This document shows positions 1 through 8,756 of a stretch of 64,000 nucleotides of DNA, in pieces. Made by a program: the position numbers and the translations under genes. The notes under the pieces were generated by a model that was given only the letters and a program-made list of their open reading frames with translations, was not told where the DNA came from and did not search any database. The DNA lies in contig JAKQEI010000198.1 of assembly GCA_029573495.1 (NCBI GenBank), positions 42,850 through 106,849 of the forward strand, given 5' to 3'. The stretch comes from Bacteroidota bacterium. GTDB taxonomy: Bacteria > Bacteroidota > Bacteroidia > Flavobacteriales_F > PHOS-HE28. Position 1 is the stretch's first letter. Every line of letters begins with the position of its first letter.

Positions 1-303
1 CCGGACCTCGTGCGCGAAGGTTTCAAGGGAGCCGCCGTTTACGCCCTGCTCTTCGGACTATTCCTGCTCGGCTACTACCGCTGGGTGGAACCCGACCATT
101 TCCACTTGCGCGTGGAGGAACTGGTGGCGCGCGGAACGGCCGATGGCCAGCCCGAGGACGTGATCCGGCCTCGGATGGAGAAGTTCTTCACGCCGTTCAA
201 CTATGCCAGTATGACCTTCTTCACACTGCTGATCGTGGGAGGGTTCAATGCGCTGGCGGTGGGCCTCATCCACCACAAGGTGCTGCGGCGCATCCGGGGA
301 TAG
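1..303 (+). CDS. Membrane protein, C-terminal part only (DUF4199-like)
   Basis: The reading frame is already open at base 1, so the true start lies upstream of the window. About 100 residues are visible. They contain two hydrophobic spans (AVYALLFGLFLLGYY and a second around MTFFTLLIVGGFNALAVGLI) separated by a soluble charged loop, and a short basic tail (HHKVLRRIRG). Layout and length resemble the end of the four-helix DUF4199 family common in Bacteroidota, whose function is unknown. The family assignment rests on general resemblance only. The stop at 301-303 is 14 bp from the convergent stop of mpl. Confidence 0.55.
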   Translation, partial: PDLVREGFKGAAVYALLFGLFLLGYYRWVEPDHFHLRVEELVARGTADGQPEDVIRPRMEKFFTPFNYASMTFFTLLIVGGFNALAVGLIHHKVLRRIRG

Positions 304-317
304 TTCGCGCGACCGGT

Positions 318-1682
318 CTACGCGATGAACGCTTCGCTCAAGGCCTGAAGGTCCACCCCTCCGAAGTTGCCACTGCTCATCATCAGCAGCACGGCCTCCT
401 CCTTCCTATCCTCCCGCACGGCGCCGATCACCGCGATCGGGTCGTTCAGCACCTGCACATCGTTCCGCGCGAAGGCGCGTTGGATCCGTTCCGGTGGAAT
501 GGGCGGCAGGCGCTTCAACTGCACGGCATGCGGGTCATAGAAGACGATCGCCCGATCCGCCGCATCCATGCATCCCGCATACTGGTCGAGGAATTCCTCG
601 CTCAGGCTGCTGTACGTGTGCAGCTCCATGCAGGCAACGAGTTGCCGCTCCGGGAACTGCTCGCGCACCGCCTGCACCGTGGCCTTCAACTTGCTCGGCG
701 AATGCGCGAAGTCCTTGTAGACCATCCGACGCTCATCACCTCCGATCCGCTCCAACCGTTTCGCCGCACCGTGGAAGCGCGCGATGGCCGCGTTGAAGTC
801 CGCATCGCCGATCCCCAGCAGATGGCACACATGGCGCGCCCCTTCCATGTTCTGCAGATTGTGCTGGCCGAAGACCTGCAGGGGAACATCGCCCTGTTGC
901 GTCTCCAGGAAGGTCGTCCCACCACTGATGCGATGCTTCGGAGTGCCGTATCCCAGACGCTGCGCGGTCACGCCCTTGTCCTCCGCGATGCCGCGCACCA
1001 CCTCATCCTCCCGGCAGTACACCAGCTTGCCCCCGGGTTCGATGGCGTCGATGAAGAGCCGGAACTGGTCCACATAGTTGTCGAAGGTCTTGAAGACGTT
1101 GATGTGGTCCCAGGCGATGCCGCTGATCAATGCGATGTCGGGCTTGTAGAGGTGGAACTTCGGAACTGGTTCCAGGGCGGATGCGAGGTATTCGTCGCCC
1201 TCGATGATCGCCACGCTGCTCCTGTCGCTGAGCTTCACCATGCAGTCGAAGCCATCCAACTGAGCGCCCACGAGGTAGTCGAAGTCCACGCCGGCGTGGC
1301 GCAGTACATGCACGATCATGCTCGTGATGGTGGTCTTGCCATGGCTGCCACCGATCACCACGCGCGTCTTGTGCCTGGTGCGCTCATGGAAGTACGAGGG
1401 ATAGCTGAACACCGGGATGCCCAGTTCCTGTGCGCGCTTCAGCTCGGGGTTGTCGAGTCGTGCATGCATGCCGAGGATCACGGCGCTCAGCCCCTTGTGG
1501 ATGCGGAGCGGGTCCCAACCCAGTTTGTCAGGCATCAGGCCCAGGCGTTCCAAGCGACTGCGGCTGGGCTCGAAGATCTCATCATCGCTTCCGGTCACAT
1601 CGAAGCCCTGTTGATGCAGCGCGATGGCCAGGTTGTGCATGGCGCTGCCACCGATGGCGATGAAATGGACTTGGGAGGACAT
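318..1682 (-). CDS. mpl: UDP-N-acetylmuramate:L-alanyl-gamma-D-glutamyl-meso-diaminopimelate ligase (murein peptide ligase)
   Basis: A cytoplasmic Mur-ligase family enzyme of 454 residues. Mpl reattaches recycled murein tripeptide to UDP-MurNAc. The Rossmann-like start (HFIAIGGSAMHNLA, residues 6-19) resembles MurC/Mpl. The ATP P-loop is GSHGKTT at residues 112-118, the central domain carries the family EGDEY segment, and the C-terminal ligase domain has DFAHSPSK. The length matches Mpl (about 450-460). MurC is the main alternative; the SAMHNLA and DFAHSP segments favour Mpl. The gene is divergent from the metallo-hydrolase, and its start codon is 5 nt from a two-unit CACATG repeat. Confidence 0.9.
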   Translation of the reverse strand: MSSQVHFIAIGGSAMHNLAIALHQQGFDVTGSDDEIFEPSRSRLERLGLMPDKLGWDPLRIHKGLSAVILGMHARLDNPELKRAQELGIPVFSYPSYFHERTRHKTRVVIGGSHGKTTITSMIVHVLRHAGVDFDYLVGAQLDGFDCMVKLSDRSSVAIIEGDEYLASALEPVPKFHLYKPDIALISGIAWDHINVFKTFDNYVDQFRLFIDAIEPGGKLVYCREDEVVRGIAEDKGVTAQRLGYGTPKHRISGGTTFLETQQGDVPLQVFGQHNLQNMEGARHVCHLLGIGDADFNAAIARFHGAAKRLERIGGDERRMVYKDFAHSPSKLKATVQAVREQFPERQLVACMELHTYSSLSEEFLDQYAGCMDAADRAIVFYDPHAVQLKRLPPIPPERIQRAFARNDVQVLNDPIAVIGAVREDRKEEAVLLMMSSGNFGGVDLQALSEAFIA

Positions 1683-1687
1683 GGTAG

Positions 1688-1703
1688 CATGTGGTCATGT
1701 GCG
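1688..1703 (-). repeat. Two tandem 8-bp CACATGNN units before mpl
   Basis: Read on the minus strand this is CACATGAC then CACATGCT, period 8, ending 5 nt before the mpl ATG. The same octamer occurs before surE and ridA. It could be an operator or a leader element; its function is unknown. Confidence 0.5.
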
Positions 1704-1839
1704 CACAGTGCCCATGACCGTGCAAATCTCTTCGGAGACCGCCGGTCCAGTAGCGTCATCGGGCACAATGGATCAACCGGGGATCGTGGGCAGCGCTGAA
1801 CGGCACGCGCCATCTGAACGGAAGAGCGAACTTCGCCCC

Positions 1840-2703
1840 ATGCGACTGCACGTGATCGATACCGGTTTCTTCAAGCTCGATGGCGGCGCCATGTTCGGCG
1901 TGGTGCCCAAGACCCTGTGGAGCAAGAACCACCCGCCCGATGCCAACAACCTCTGCACCTGGGCCATGCGCTGCCTGCTCGTGGAGGACGGCGACCGGCT
2001 GATCCTGATCGACAACGGGATCGGCGACAAACAGGACGCGAAGTTCTTCGGCCATTACGACCTCCACGGCGACGACAGCCTCGATGCGTCATTGAAGAAG
2101 GCAGGCTTCTCCCGCGATTCCGTCACCGACGTCTTCCTCACGCATCTGCACTTCGACCATTGCGGCGGAAGCATCGTGCGCCAGGGCGATGGTTTCGCAC
2201 CCGCTTTCAAGAACGCGACCTATTGGAGCAACGAGCATCATTGGAGATGGGCCACCAAGCCCAACGCCCGGGAGAAGGCGAGCTTCCTCAGCGAGAACAT
2301 CCTGCCGATCCAGGAAAGCGGGCAATTGAAGTTCGTGGATATCGGACGACGGAGTGCGGAGGAGAACGTGTACCTGCGTGATAGCCTACCCGGCATCGAT
2401 GTGTTCGTGGTGAACGGTCACACCGATGCGATGATGGTCCCGGTGATGACGTACAAGGGACGGACGATGGCGTTCATGGCGGACCTCCTCCCGAGCGTAC
2501 ACCACATCCCACTGCCCTGGGTGATGGCCTACGACACACGCCCACTGCTCACGCTCGCCGAGAAGCGCGACTTCCTGAACATGGCGGCCAAGGAGGAGAT
2601 CGTGCTCTTCTTCGAGCATGACCCCGTGAACCAATGCGCCACGGTGGAACTCACGGAGAAGGGTGTTCGCCTGAAGGAGACCTTCCCGCTGAGCGCACTC
2701 TAG
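1840..2703 (+). CDS. MBL-fold metallo-hydrolase
   Basis: A protein of 287 residues with the metallo-beta-lactamase fold. The metal-binding signature HLHFDH lies at residues 102-107, preceded by an aspartate-containing strand (ILIDNGIG). A later histidine (VNGHTDAM) and a C-terminal FEHDP segment supply further metal ligands. The frame is open upstream to 1624, but that stretch runs through the mpl promoter, so I start at the ATG of MRLHVIDTG, where family similarity begins. Substrate unknown; this subfamily includes lactonases and other small-ester hydrolases. No signal peptide, so probably cytoplasmic. Confidence 0.85.
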   Translation: MRLHVIDTGFFKLDGGAMFGVVPKTLWSKNHPPDANNLCTWAMRCLLVEDGDRLILIDNGIGDKQDAKFFGHYDLHGDDSLDASLKKAGFSRDSVTDVFLTHLHFDHCGGSIVRQGDGFAPAFKNATYWSNEHHWRWATKPNAREKASFLSENILPIQESGQLKFVDIGRRSAEENVYLRDSLPGIDVFVVNGHTDAMMVPVMTYKGRTMAFMADLLPSVHHIPLPWVMAYDTRPLLTLAEKRDFLNMAAKEEIVLFFEHDPVNQCATVELTEKGVRLKETFPLSAL

Positions 2704-2710
2704 AGCCTGT

Positions 2711-4834
2711 TCAGGACCTGAGCCCTTCCAACTGGAAGGCGCCCTGTTCGGTGACATCGTGGCATGGAATGTCACGCTCCGCGCACCACTTGCGCACGTG
2801 CGCCCGCAACTTCCACGGTAGACCACCGGCCAGGACGATGTAACCGCTGCTTCCTGTCAACACTTCGAGATCATGCTCTTCGATGAACTGAATGTCGTGC
2901 AGCACGAGCACGTCGCTCGCAATGATCACCGATGTCGCGCTGCTGCCGGTGTGGAAGCGAACGTCCAGGCCGGGCGTTGACCACAAGCCTCCACCCAGGA
3001 TCGTACCTGCCTCCGTCCGCACCCCGGCTCCACGGAGCGCATCATCGCCCAGAAGAGGCCGAGGCGTGAGACCCAGGGCGCGTGCGTGCCGTTCAACCTT
3101 CATGCGCACCCAGTCCGATCCCTGCGAAGTATCCGGTGCATAGACCATCAATTCACGTCCCACGCGCATCGCGGCCTGCAACGCGTGACGATCATCATAC
3201 ACCGAGAAGGTCACACGCTCGTGCGCTTGTTGAGCGCGATGGCCCCAGCCCACCAGGATCAGCACGATCACAACGAGAACATAACGCCAGGCCGATCGCC
3301 ATTGCCACATCAGACCAATGGCCACGAGCAGAACGAGCGCATAGAGCAAAAGGCCATCCCACAGGGTCACGCGGATCGATGGGTAGGCCAGTGGCAGTCC
3401 AGCGAAGAAATTGGTGACGGCATCAACGATACGCAGCAGTGCCGTGAGCAGCAGGACCACGAGCGGACCAAGAACGGGCACACGGAAAAGGACCAACAAG
3501 GCCACCGCCCCGTACACCGCGATGCCCGCCGCCGTGACCACGATGAGGTTGGCCGGCAGGAACCAGACGGGAAAGGCATTGAAAAGGTAGAGTGAGAGCG
3601 GTGTAGTGAAGGTCTGTGCTGCGAGCGAAAGCGCGGCGAGCGACCACAGGTGACCCACGATCGCGTTGTGCGGCATCCACGCGCGGAAGAGCGGCTTGTA
3701 GAAGAGGATGATACCGAGCACCGCGAGGAAGGACAGCTGGAAACCGATCTCCACGAGCATATGCGGCTCCCACAACAGCAGCAACAGAGCCGCTGCGAAC
3801 AAGCTGTTCAAGGGTTCGTTCTGCCGCTCGGTCATGCCCGCGATGGTGAAGAGGCTGAACATGATCGTGGCGCGCAACACGCTCGGACAGGCACCCGTGA
3901 GACCCGCATACCCCCAAAGCGCCAGCAGGATGAGCACGCCTCGAACGCGGCGCGCGCGACCCGTATGCCCCCACCACTTCGTCATGAAGAGGAGCATCAC
4001 ATAGATGAAGCCCACGTGCGTACCCGAGACCGCAAGCACATGGATGGTCCCACTGCGCACGAACGCCTCGCGCTGGTCGCTGTCCAGTTCATCGCGCAGG
4101 CCAAGGACGAGCGCCTTCACCAAGGCGCGCTCGCGATCCGGCAGACCGCTCTCCGCAAGCCAGCTGGAGACGCGTTGTCGGGTCGGTTCGAAGAGGTCCG
4201 TCCATCGCCAGGCGTGACCGATCACCGCCCACTGCCCCGGACCGGCGAAGGCCTCGTGGTACATCCCGCGAGAAGCGGCCCAGGACCGGCGATCGAAGCC
4301 ACCCGGGTCGGGTACGCGCGTGATGGGTTCCACCCCACTGCGCACCACGAGCTCATCTCCCGCCACCGGATCCGCCGTCCCCTCGCGGCGCATGAGCGTG
4401 AGCATGATGGTTCCGGTACGCGGGCGCAGCTCACCGTCCACCATCGCCGCCACCACACGGGCATCGGCACGCACCACCTTCGCACTGATGCCGTTGATCG
4501 CCGTAAGGTGCAGGATGCGCTCCTCCACCGCCGCACCATCAACGGATACATGAGTGGGCTTGGCGAGCGGATCGCGCACCGCAGCCCAACAGATGCCGAA
4601 GACGAGGAACCAGCTCGAAACCGCCATCCCGCGCACCCATCGCTGCTCGAAGACCGTGCGGCGCAGCAGGATGGCCACCACCGGAACGGTCGTTATTACC
4701 AGGAGGGCCAGTGCAGACCAGGGCGGGAACAGGCCCGTGCGAGCCAGGGCGATGCCTGCGGCAAAGGGCAAGGCCAGCCGCACCATCGGGGCGCGCGCCA
4801 TCACACCGAAGAAATTGATCGCTGCCGGGGACAT
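2711..4834 (-). CDS. ComEC/Rec2-family membrane protein without a catalytic MBL domain
   Basis: About 707 residues. ComEC forms the inner-membrane channel for single-stranded DNA uptake. Seen: an N-terminal hydrophobic region, a soluble OB-like domain (GDELVVRSGVEPITR region), then the multi-helix competence core with DREALVKALVLGLRDELDSD and the characteristic LAVSGTHVGFIYVMLL. The C-terminal ~150 residues are soluble but have no HxHxDH metal motif, so the nuclease-like MBL domain of Gram-positive ComEC is absent or degenerate. I start at the ATG at 4834, which follows a TATTTTCA box; a GTG at 4882 would add 16 residues. It follows the RlmI-like gene on the same strand. Confidence 0.85.
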   Translation of the reverse strand: MSPAAINFFGVMARAPMVRLALPFAAGIALARTGLFPPWSALALLVITTVPVVAILLRRTVFEQRWVRGMAVSSWFLVFGICWAAVRDPLAKPTHVSVDGAAVEERILHLTAINGISAKVVRADARVVAAMVDGELRPRTGTIMLTLMRREGTADPVAGDELVVRSGVEPITRVPDPGGFDRRSWAASRGMYHEAFAGPGQWAVIGHAWRWTDLFEPTRQRVSSWLAESGLPDRERALVKALVLGLRDELDSDQREAFVRSGTIHVLAVSGTHVGFIYVMLLFMTKWWGHTGRARRVRGVLILLALWGYAGLTGACPSVLRATIMFSLFTIAGMTERQNEPLNSLFAAALLLLLWEPHMLVEIGFQLSFLAVLGIILFYKPLFRAWMPHNAIVGHLWSLAALSLAAQTFTTPLSLYLFNAFPVWFLPANLIVVTAAGIAVYGAVALLVLFRVPVLGPLVVLLLTALLRIVDAVTNFFAGLPLAYPSIRVTLWDGLLLYALVLLVAIGLMWQWRSAWRYVLVVIVLILVGWGHRAQQAHERVTFSVYDDRHALQAAMRVGRELMVYAPDTSQGSDWVRMKVERHARALGLTPRPLLGDDALRGAGVRTEAGTILGGGLWSTPGLDVRFHTGSSATSVIIASDVLVLHDIQFIEEHDLEVLTGSSGYIVLAGGLPWKLRAHVRKWCAERDIPCHDVTEQGAFQLEGLRS

Positions 4835-4886
4835 GCGACGGATACCGCCTTGAAAATAGCGCGCCTCGGCCGATCGGACCACCCGA

Positions 4887-6080
4887 TCACACCACCTCCA
4901 GGATCAAACACTTGAGGTAGTGCGTTTCCGGCACGCCCCAGAGGATGGGATGATCTGGTGGCTGGGAGCCGTAGTACACCTCGCGCAAGCGGCGACCCGC
5001 ATCGTGGGCCGCTTCGGCCACCATGCGCCGGAAAAGCTCGGGGGTCATGTGCTGTGAGCACGAACAGGTCACGAGGTGGCCGCCACTGGGGATGCACTTC
5101 ATGGCCCGCAGGTTGATCTCCTTGTAGCCCCGATAGGCATTATCAAGGGCGCCGCGGCTCTTCGCGAAGGCCGGTGGATCCAGCACGATCACATCCCATT
5201 CGTTGCCTGCACGGCTCGCCTCGGTGAGGTAGTCGAACACGTTGGCCACCTTGAAGGTGCACACCTCCAGCTTGTTCGCCGCGGCATTGCGCGTGGCCTG
5301 CGCCACGGCCTCCTCGCTGATGTCCAGGCCGAGCACCTTCTTCGCACCGAAGGCCGCCGCATGCAGGCCGAAGCCGCCCGTGTGGGTGAAGCAGTCGAGC
5401 ACGCGCCGATCCCGGCTGATGCGCTGCATGGCCGCGTGGTTCAACACCTGGTCCATGAAGTGGCCCGTCTTCTGCCCCCCGGCCACATCCACGCGCAGCT
5501 GCAGGCCGTTCTCCTCGATCACCAGGTCGGTGTTGACGGGCTTGCCGTGGAAACCCTTCCATTGTTCCAGGCCCTCCTTCTCGCGGATGGGCACGTCGTT
5601 GCGGATGTAGATGCCATCAGGTGCTAGCACGGTGGTCAGCGTTTCGAGCACCACGTCCTTCCAACGCTCCATGCCGAGGGTGAGGAATTGCACCGAGAGC
5701 ACGGAGCGGCCGCCATCCGATACATCCACGAAGCGGTCCACCACCAGGCCGGGCAGGAAGTCGGCATCACCGAAGACCACGCGGCACGACCCGGTGAGAC
5801 CGTGCCGTTGCCGCGATCGCCACGCCTGTTCGATGCGCGCCGCGATGAAGGCGGTGTTCACACGTTCCTCCACATGGGGCGTGAGCATGCGCACCCGGAT
5901 GAGCGAGGCGGGGTTGATGTAGCCCTGCCCTAACGGACGTCGCCTGGCATCCAGCACCTGCACCACATCGCCGGGAGCATACTCCCCTTCCTCCGCCGTG
6001 ATCTGGTTCGCGAAGACCCACGGATGCCCGCGAAGGATGCGGTCCTGCGTGTCCTTCACGGTGATGCGCGCCTGTGCCAT
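4887..6080 (-). CDS. Class I rRNA methyltransferase, RlmI-like (23S m5C family)
   Basis: A protein of 397 residues. Residues ~1-75 form a PUA RNA-binding domain (DRILRGHPWVFANQI is typical). A short EEHAD-like linker and a SAM-dependent Rossmann domain follow. Methyltransferase motifs seen are VLDCFTHTGGFGLHAA (motif I), VLGLDISEEAV, and VLDPPAFAKS (motif IV), with the cysteine-containing VTCSCSQHM near the C-terminus as in m5C enzymes. E. coli RlmI modifies C1962 of 23S rRNA; the same target here is inferred. The ATG at 6080 is fixed by a TACCTTCG box 5 nt upstream. It may be cotranscribed with the ComEC gene downstream. Confidence 0.85.
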   Translation of the reverse strand: MAQARITVKDTQDRILRGHPWVFANQITAEEGEYAPGDVVQVLDARRRPLGQGYINPASLIRVRMLTPHVEERVNTAFIAARIEQAWRSRQRHGLTGSCRVVFGDADFLPGLVVDRFVDVSDGGRSVLSVQFLTLGMERWKDVVLETLTTVLAPDGIYIRNDVPIREKEGLEQWKGFHGKPVNTDLVIEENGLQLRVDVAGGQKTGHFMDQVLNHAAMQRISRDRRVLDCFTHTGGFGLHAAAFGAKKVLGLDISEEAVAQATRNAAANKLEVCTFKVANVFDYLTEASRAGNEWDVIVLDPPAFAKSRGALDNAYRGYKEINLRAMKCIPSGGHLVTCSCSQHMTPELFRRMVAEAAHDAGRRLREVYYGSQPPDHPILWGVPETHYLKCLILEVV

Positions 6081-6085
6081 GGCCG

Positions 6086-6093
6086 CGAAGGTA
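6086..6093 (-). promoter_or_regulatory. -7 element TACCTTCG of the RlmI-like gene
   Basis: It matches the Bacteroidota -7 consensus TAnnTTTG with T to C at position 7. Only 5 nt separate it from the ATG, so the transcript is probably leaderless or nearly so. Confidence 0.55.
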
Positions 6094-6240
6094 GATGGGC
6101 TTCGGAGAGTCCAGAGGATCCCCGATGATCCGTTCCAGTGTGGGAACGAGTGCCGAAGCCACCACGGCAGTCACTCCAGGCGAAGAGCCGCAGTCTCAAC
6201 AGGATCCATCACCGACCAGCCGTTGACACGCCAGCCCTCC

Positions 6241-6248
6241 TACTTTCG
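6241..6248 (+). promoter_or_regulatory. -7 element TACTTTCG of the ThrE-like gene
   Basis: A box 4 nt upstream of the GTG start at 6253, with TTGACA at 6223-6228, giving a 15-nt gap after TTG that is shorter than the usual 17-23. It decides the GTG start. Confidence 0.5.
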
Positions 6249-6252
6249 CGCG

Positions 6253-7524
6253 GTGGTCCCTGCTCCTGCCGATACTTCGCGTGAACGCGCGACCCTGCTC
6301 CGCTTCCTCGGCAAGCTGGGCCAGGCTGAACTGAACGCGGGCAATGCCGTACCGTTGGTGGAGCGCGACCTGGCGATGATCGCCCGCGCCAACGGCGAAC
6401 CCGATGTGCAGGTCTTCGTGCTGCCCACGGTGCTCTTCCTGAAGTGGGAACGCGGCGAGGAGTACCAGGTGGACATGACCCACGGCGCCTATCGCGTGGC
6501 GTCCCTGCGCTTCGACCAGATCGAGGAAGTGCTCACCATCGCACGCTCTGCGCGCAAGGGGGAGCTCACGCCGAACGAAGGGCTCAGCCGGCTGGAGGAG
6601 ATGTGGCGCACCCCGCACTACTACGGCGACCTCGGCTATGTGTGCGGTTACCTCATGACCACCATCGGCGTGGCGCTCATGCTCCGCCCTTCCCCCAAGG
6701 GCCTGCTCATCACCGCCCTCATGGCCTTCGCATGTGCGCTCATGCTGGTGGCCGCGCGACGACGACCGGCCTGGACGGTGGTGCTGCCCGTGGTGGTGTC
6801 CTTCCTGCTGAGCGCGGGTGTGGCGCTCGGCTACCAGTACGGCCTGAAGGAGCCGCCTCTGAGCCTCCTCATCCCGCCGCTCATCACCTTCCTGCCCGGC
6901 ACCATGCTCACGGTGAGCGTGATCGAGCTCGCATACAACAGCATCATCTCCGGCGCCAGCCGCATGGTCGCCGGCTTCACCCGGCTGGTGCTCCTGGCCT
7001 TCGGCATCATCGGCGGCTTCAAGGCCTTCAGCGATGGACAGGTGGAATATGTGACCCACTACGACGATCGCCTCGCCAACTATTGGCCGTGGCTGGGTGT
7101 GCTCGTCTTCACCCTCGGCCTGCACATCTACCAGAGCAGCAAGCGGCGCTCCTTCGTCTTCATGCTCATCACAGCCTACGTGGCCTACATGGCGCAGAAC
7201 TTCTCCGGCCTCTTCATCAACGGTGCTTCCACCGCTTTCTTCGGTGCGGCGCTCATGACCATCGCGGCGCTCGTGATCGAGTTCCGCTTCCACGGCCCGC
7301 CGGCCATCGTCACCTTCCTGCCCGGCTTCTGGCTGCTCACACCCGGCGCCTTCGGACTGATGAGCGTGACGGGCATCGCTTCCGGACTCGATACGGGCGG
7401 CAATGTCCTCAACCTGCTCTTCGCGCTCTCTGGCATCGCGACGGGCTGCCTCATCGGCGCCTTCGTGTACAACGCACTGCTGCACCCGAAGAAGGCGGGC
7501 TGGTGGCGCGTGCAGGATACGTGA
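6253..7524 (+). CDS. Threonine/serine exporter family protein (ThrE/DUF1212-type)
   Basis: A protein of 423 residues from a GTG start. The N-terminal ~150 residues form the soluble ThrE/DUF1212 domain (ANGEPDVQVFVLPTVLFLKW, then RFDQIEEVLTIARSARKGEL). About ten hydrophobic helices follow, with the internal glycine-rich repeat FLPGTMLTVSVIELAYNSIISGASRM echoed near the C-terminus by FLPGFWLLTPGAFGLMSVTG, as expected for the fused ThrE two-half architecture. Corynebacterium ThrE exports threonine and serine by proton motive force; substrate here is inferred. Alternative upstream starts run into the antisense of the RlmI-like gene. Convergent with the SpoIID gene, stops 4 bp apart. Confidence 0.85.
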   Translation: MVPAPADTSRERATLLRFLGKLGQAELNAGNAVPLVERDLAMIARANGEPDVQVFVLPTVLFLKWERGEEYQVDMTHGAYRVASLRFDQIEEVLTIARSARKGELTPNEGLSRLEEMWRTPHYYGDLGYVCGYLMTTIGVALMLRPSPKGLLITALMAFACALMLVAARRRPAWTVVLPVVVSFLLSAGVALGYQYGLKEPPLSLLIPPLITFLPGTMLTVSVIELAYNSIISGASRMVAGFTRLVLLAFGIIGGFKAFSDGQVEYVTHYDDRLANYWPWLGVLVFTLGLHIYQSSKRRSFVFMLITAYVAYMAQNFSGLFINGASTAFFGAALMTIAALVIEFRFHGPPAIVTFLPGFWLLTPGAFGLMSVTGIASGLDTGGNVLNLLFALSGIATGCLIGAFVYNALLHPKKAGWWRVQDT

Positions 7525-7528
7525 TCGC

Positions 7529-8722
7529 TCAGCGCTTCGGCCCCGCACTGCCCGTGCTGGGGTCCTCATCCCGGAAGAAGTCCAGGCTGTTCACATCCAC
7601 CAGGTGCACGTCGGTGTAGTAGTGCCGCAGGATGTCCGTGTAGCTCTTGCCCGCACGCGCCATGTGCATCGCCCCTTCCTGGCAAAGCCCCACGCCGTGC
7701 CCGAAGCCACGACCGTTCAGCACCACCTGATCGCCGGTGGTGGTCACACTGAAGAAGGTGGACTTCAGCTTGAGGTCCTCGCGCACGTGCTTCAGCGGCA
7801 CGCGGTGCGTGGTGTTGCCCATGAAGATGTCCCGGCAGGTGGGTTCGTAGTTGAGCAGCGGCTCCAGGGCCTGCCGGTCGCTGCTCCGCACATGGAAGCG
7901 TTTCTCCAGGTAGCCCACCCATTCCTTCCGCGTGAAGGTGCGCTGCCAGGTGGCGTGCGGCTCATTGCGGCAGAATTCGTCCGTGGTGGAGCGCAGGTAG
8001 GGCTCGCGCTTGCTCCAGAGGTCCTCGGCGTTCATGGTCTCACCGCCGCAATTGCTGTGGAAGAGCGCATGGATGAGCTTGATGTCCGCATCCACCATCA
8101 CCATGCCCTTCGTCGCTTCCACCGCCATGGTGATGCTGTCCTGCTTGCACGCCCCGTGGTACACCTGACAATGCACCCCATCGCACAGTTCGAAGCCCTC
8201 CGGCGCATGCTTGCGCACGTTGCACAGCGCGTAGGTGCGGCAGCTCACCGCCTGCATCTTGTAGTATTCCTGCCGGTGTTCCTTGCCCGCCTCCGCCTGC
8301 ACCACACCCGCCGTGTAGGCTTCGATGGGCACCGCATTGGTCAGCCGCAGGTTGTTGCCTTCCACCGTGATGGTGATGCCGCCTGGATAGGTACGCTCCG
8401 CCATTTTCGTCTCCGGTAGTCGCAGGCGCAGACCGCTCGTCTCCATACGCGGCACCAGCTCGATGCGCTCCTTGGCCGTGACCGATAGGTTGAGCGACTT
8501 CGCCACGAGGCCCTTTCCGCTCAGGTCCACCCGCAGGCCATCGTTCACCTGGATCTCGCCCTTGCGCTCCCCATCGGCGAAGACGGTGCACACGCCGCGC
8601 TGGCTCATCACGAGCACATTGCGGAAGGTGCGGTCTCGCAGGATGCCGATGCGCAGCACCTTCTCCTGCGCCAGGGTGCAGAGGGTGGTGCTCAGGAAGA
8701 GGCAAAGCGCGGTAAGACGCAT
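7529..8722 (-). CDS. Secreted SpoIID/LytB-domain protein
   Basis: A protein of 397 residues with an N-terminal signal peptide (LTALCLFLSTTLCTLAQ). The SpoIID domain covers roughly residues 145-370 and includes VVQAEAGKEHRQEYYKMQAVSCRTYAL, FHSNCGGET and GRGFGHGVGLCQEGAMHMA, all family hallmarks. SpoIID of Bacillus is a lytic transglycosylase acting on denuded glycan; non-sporulating Bacteroidota carry homologues of undefined role, presumably in cell-wall turnover. The catalytic-type glutamate (AEAGKE) is retained. Start supported by a TACTTTCG box 7 nt upstream. Confidence 0.88.
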   Translation of the reverse strand: MRLTALCLFLSTTLCTLAQEKVLRIGILRDRTFRNVLVMSQRGVCTVFADGERKGEIQVNDGLRVDLSGKGLVAKSLNLSVTAKERIELVPRMETSGLRLRLPETKMAERTYPGGITITVEGNNLRLTNAVPIEAYTAGVVQAEAGKEHRQEYYKMQAVSCRTYALCNVRKHAPEGFELCDGVHCQVYHGACKQDSITMAVEATKGMVMVDADIKLIHALFHSNCGGETMNAEDLWSKREPYLRSTTDEFCRNEPHATWQRTFTRKEWVGYLEKRFHVRSSDRQALEPLLNYEPTCRDIFMGNTTHRVPLKHVREDLKLKSTFFSVTTTGDQVVLNGRGFGHGVGLCQEGAMHMARAGKSYTDILRHYYTDVHLVDVNSLDFFRDEDPSTGSAGPKR

Positions 8723-8729
8723 TCGGGGC

Positions 8730-8737
8730 CGAAAGTA
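8730..8737 (-). promoter_or_regulatory. -7 element TACTTTCG of the SpoIID-domain gene
   Basis: Same box as at the ThrE-like gene, 7 nt from the ATG at 8722. Confidence 0.5.
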
Positions 8738-8756
8738 CCGGGGGCACGACCACCCC

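Noticed and set aside
6196..7569. 457-codon minus-strand frame opposite the ThrE-like gene
   Set aside because: Translation is rich in E/H/G with no domain, exactly what the complement of a membrane-protein gene gives.
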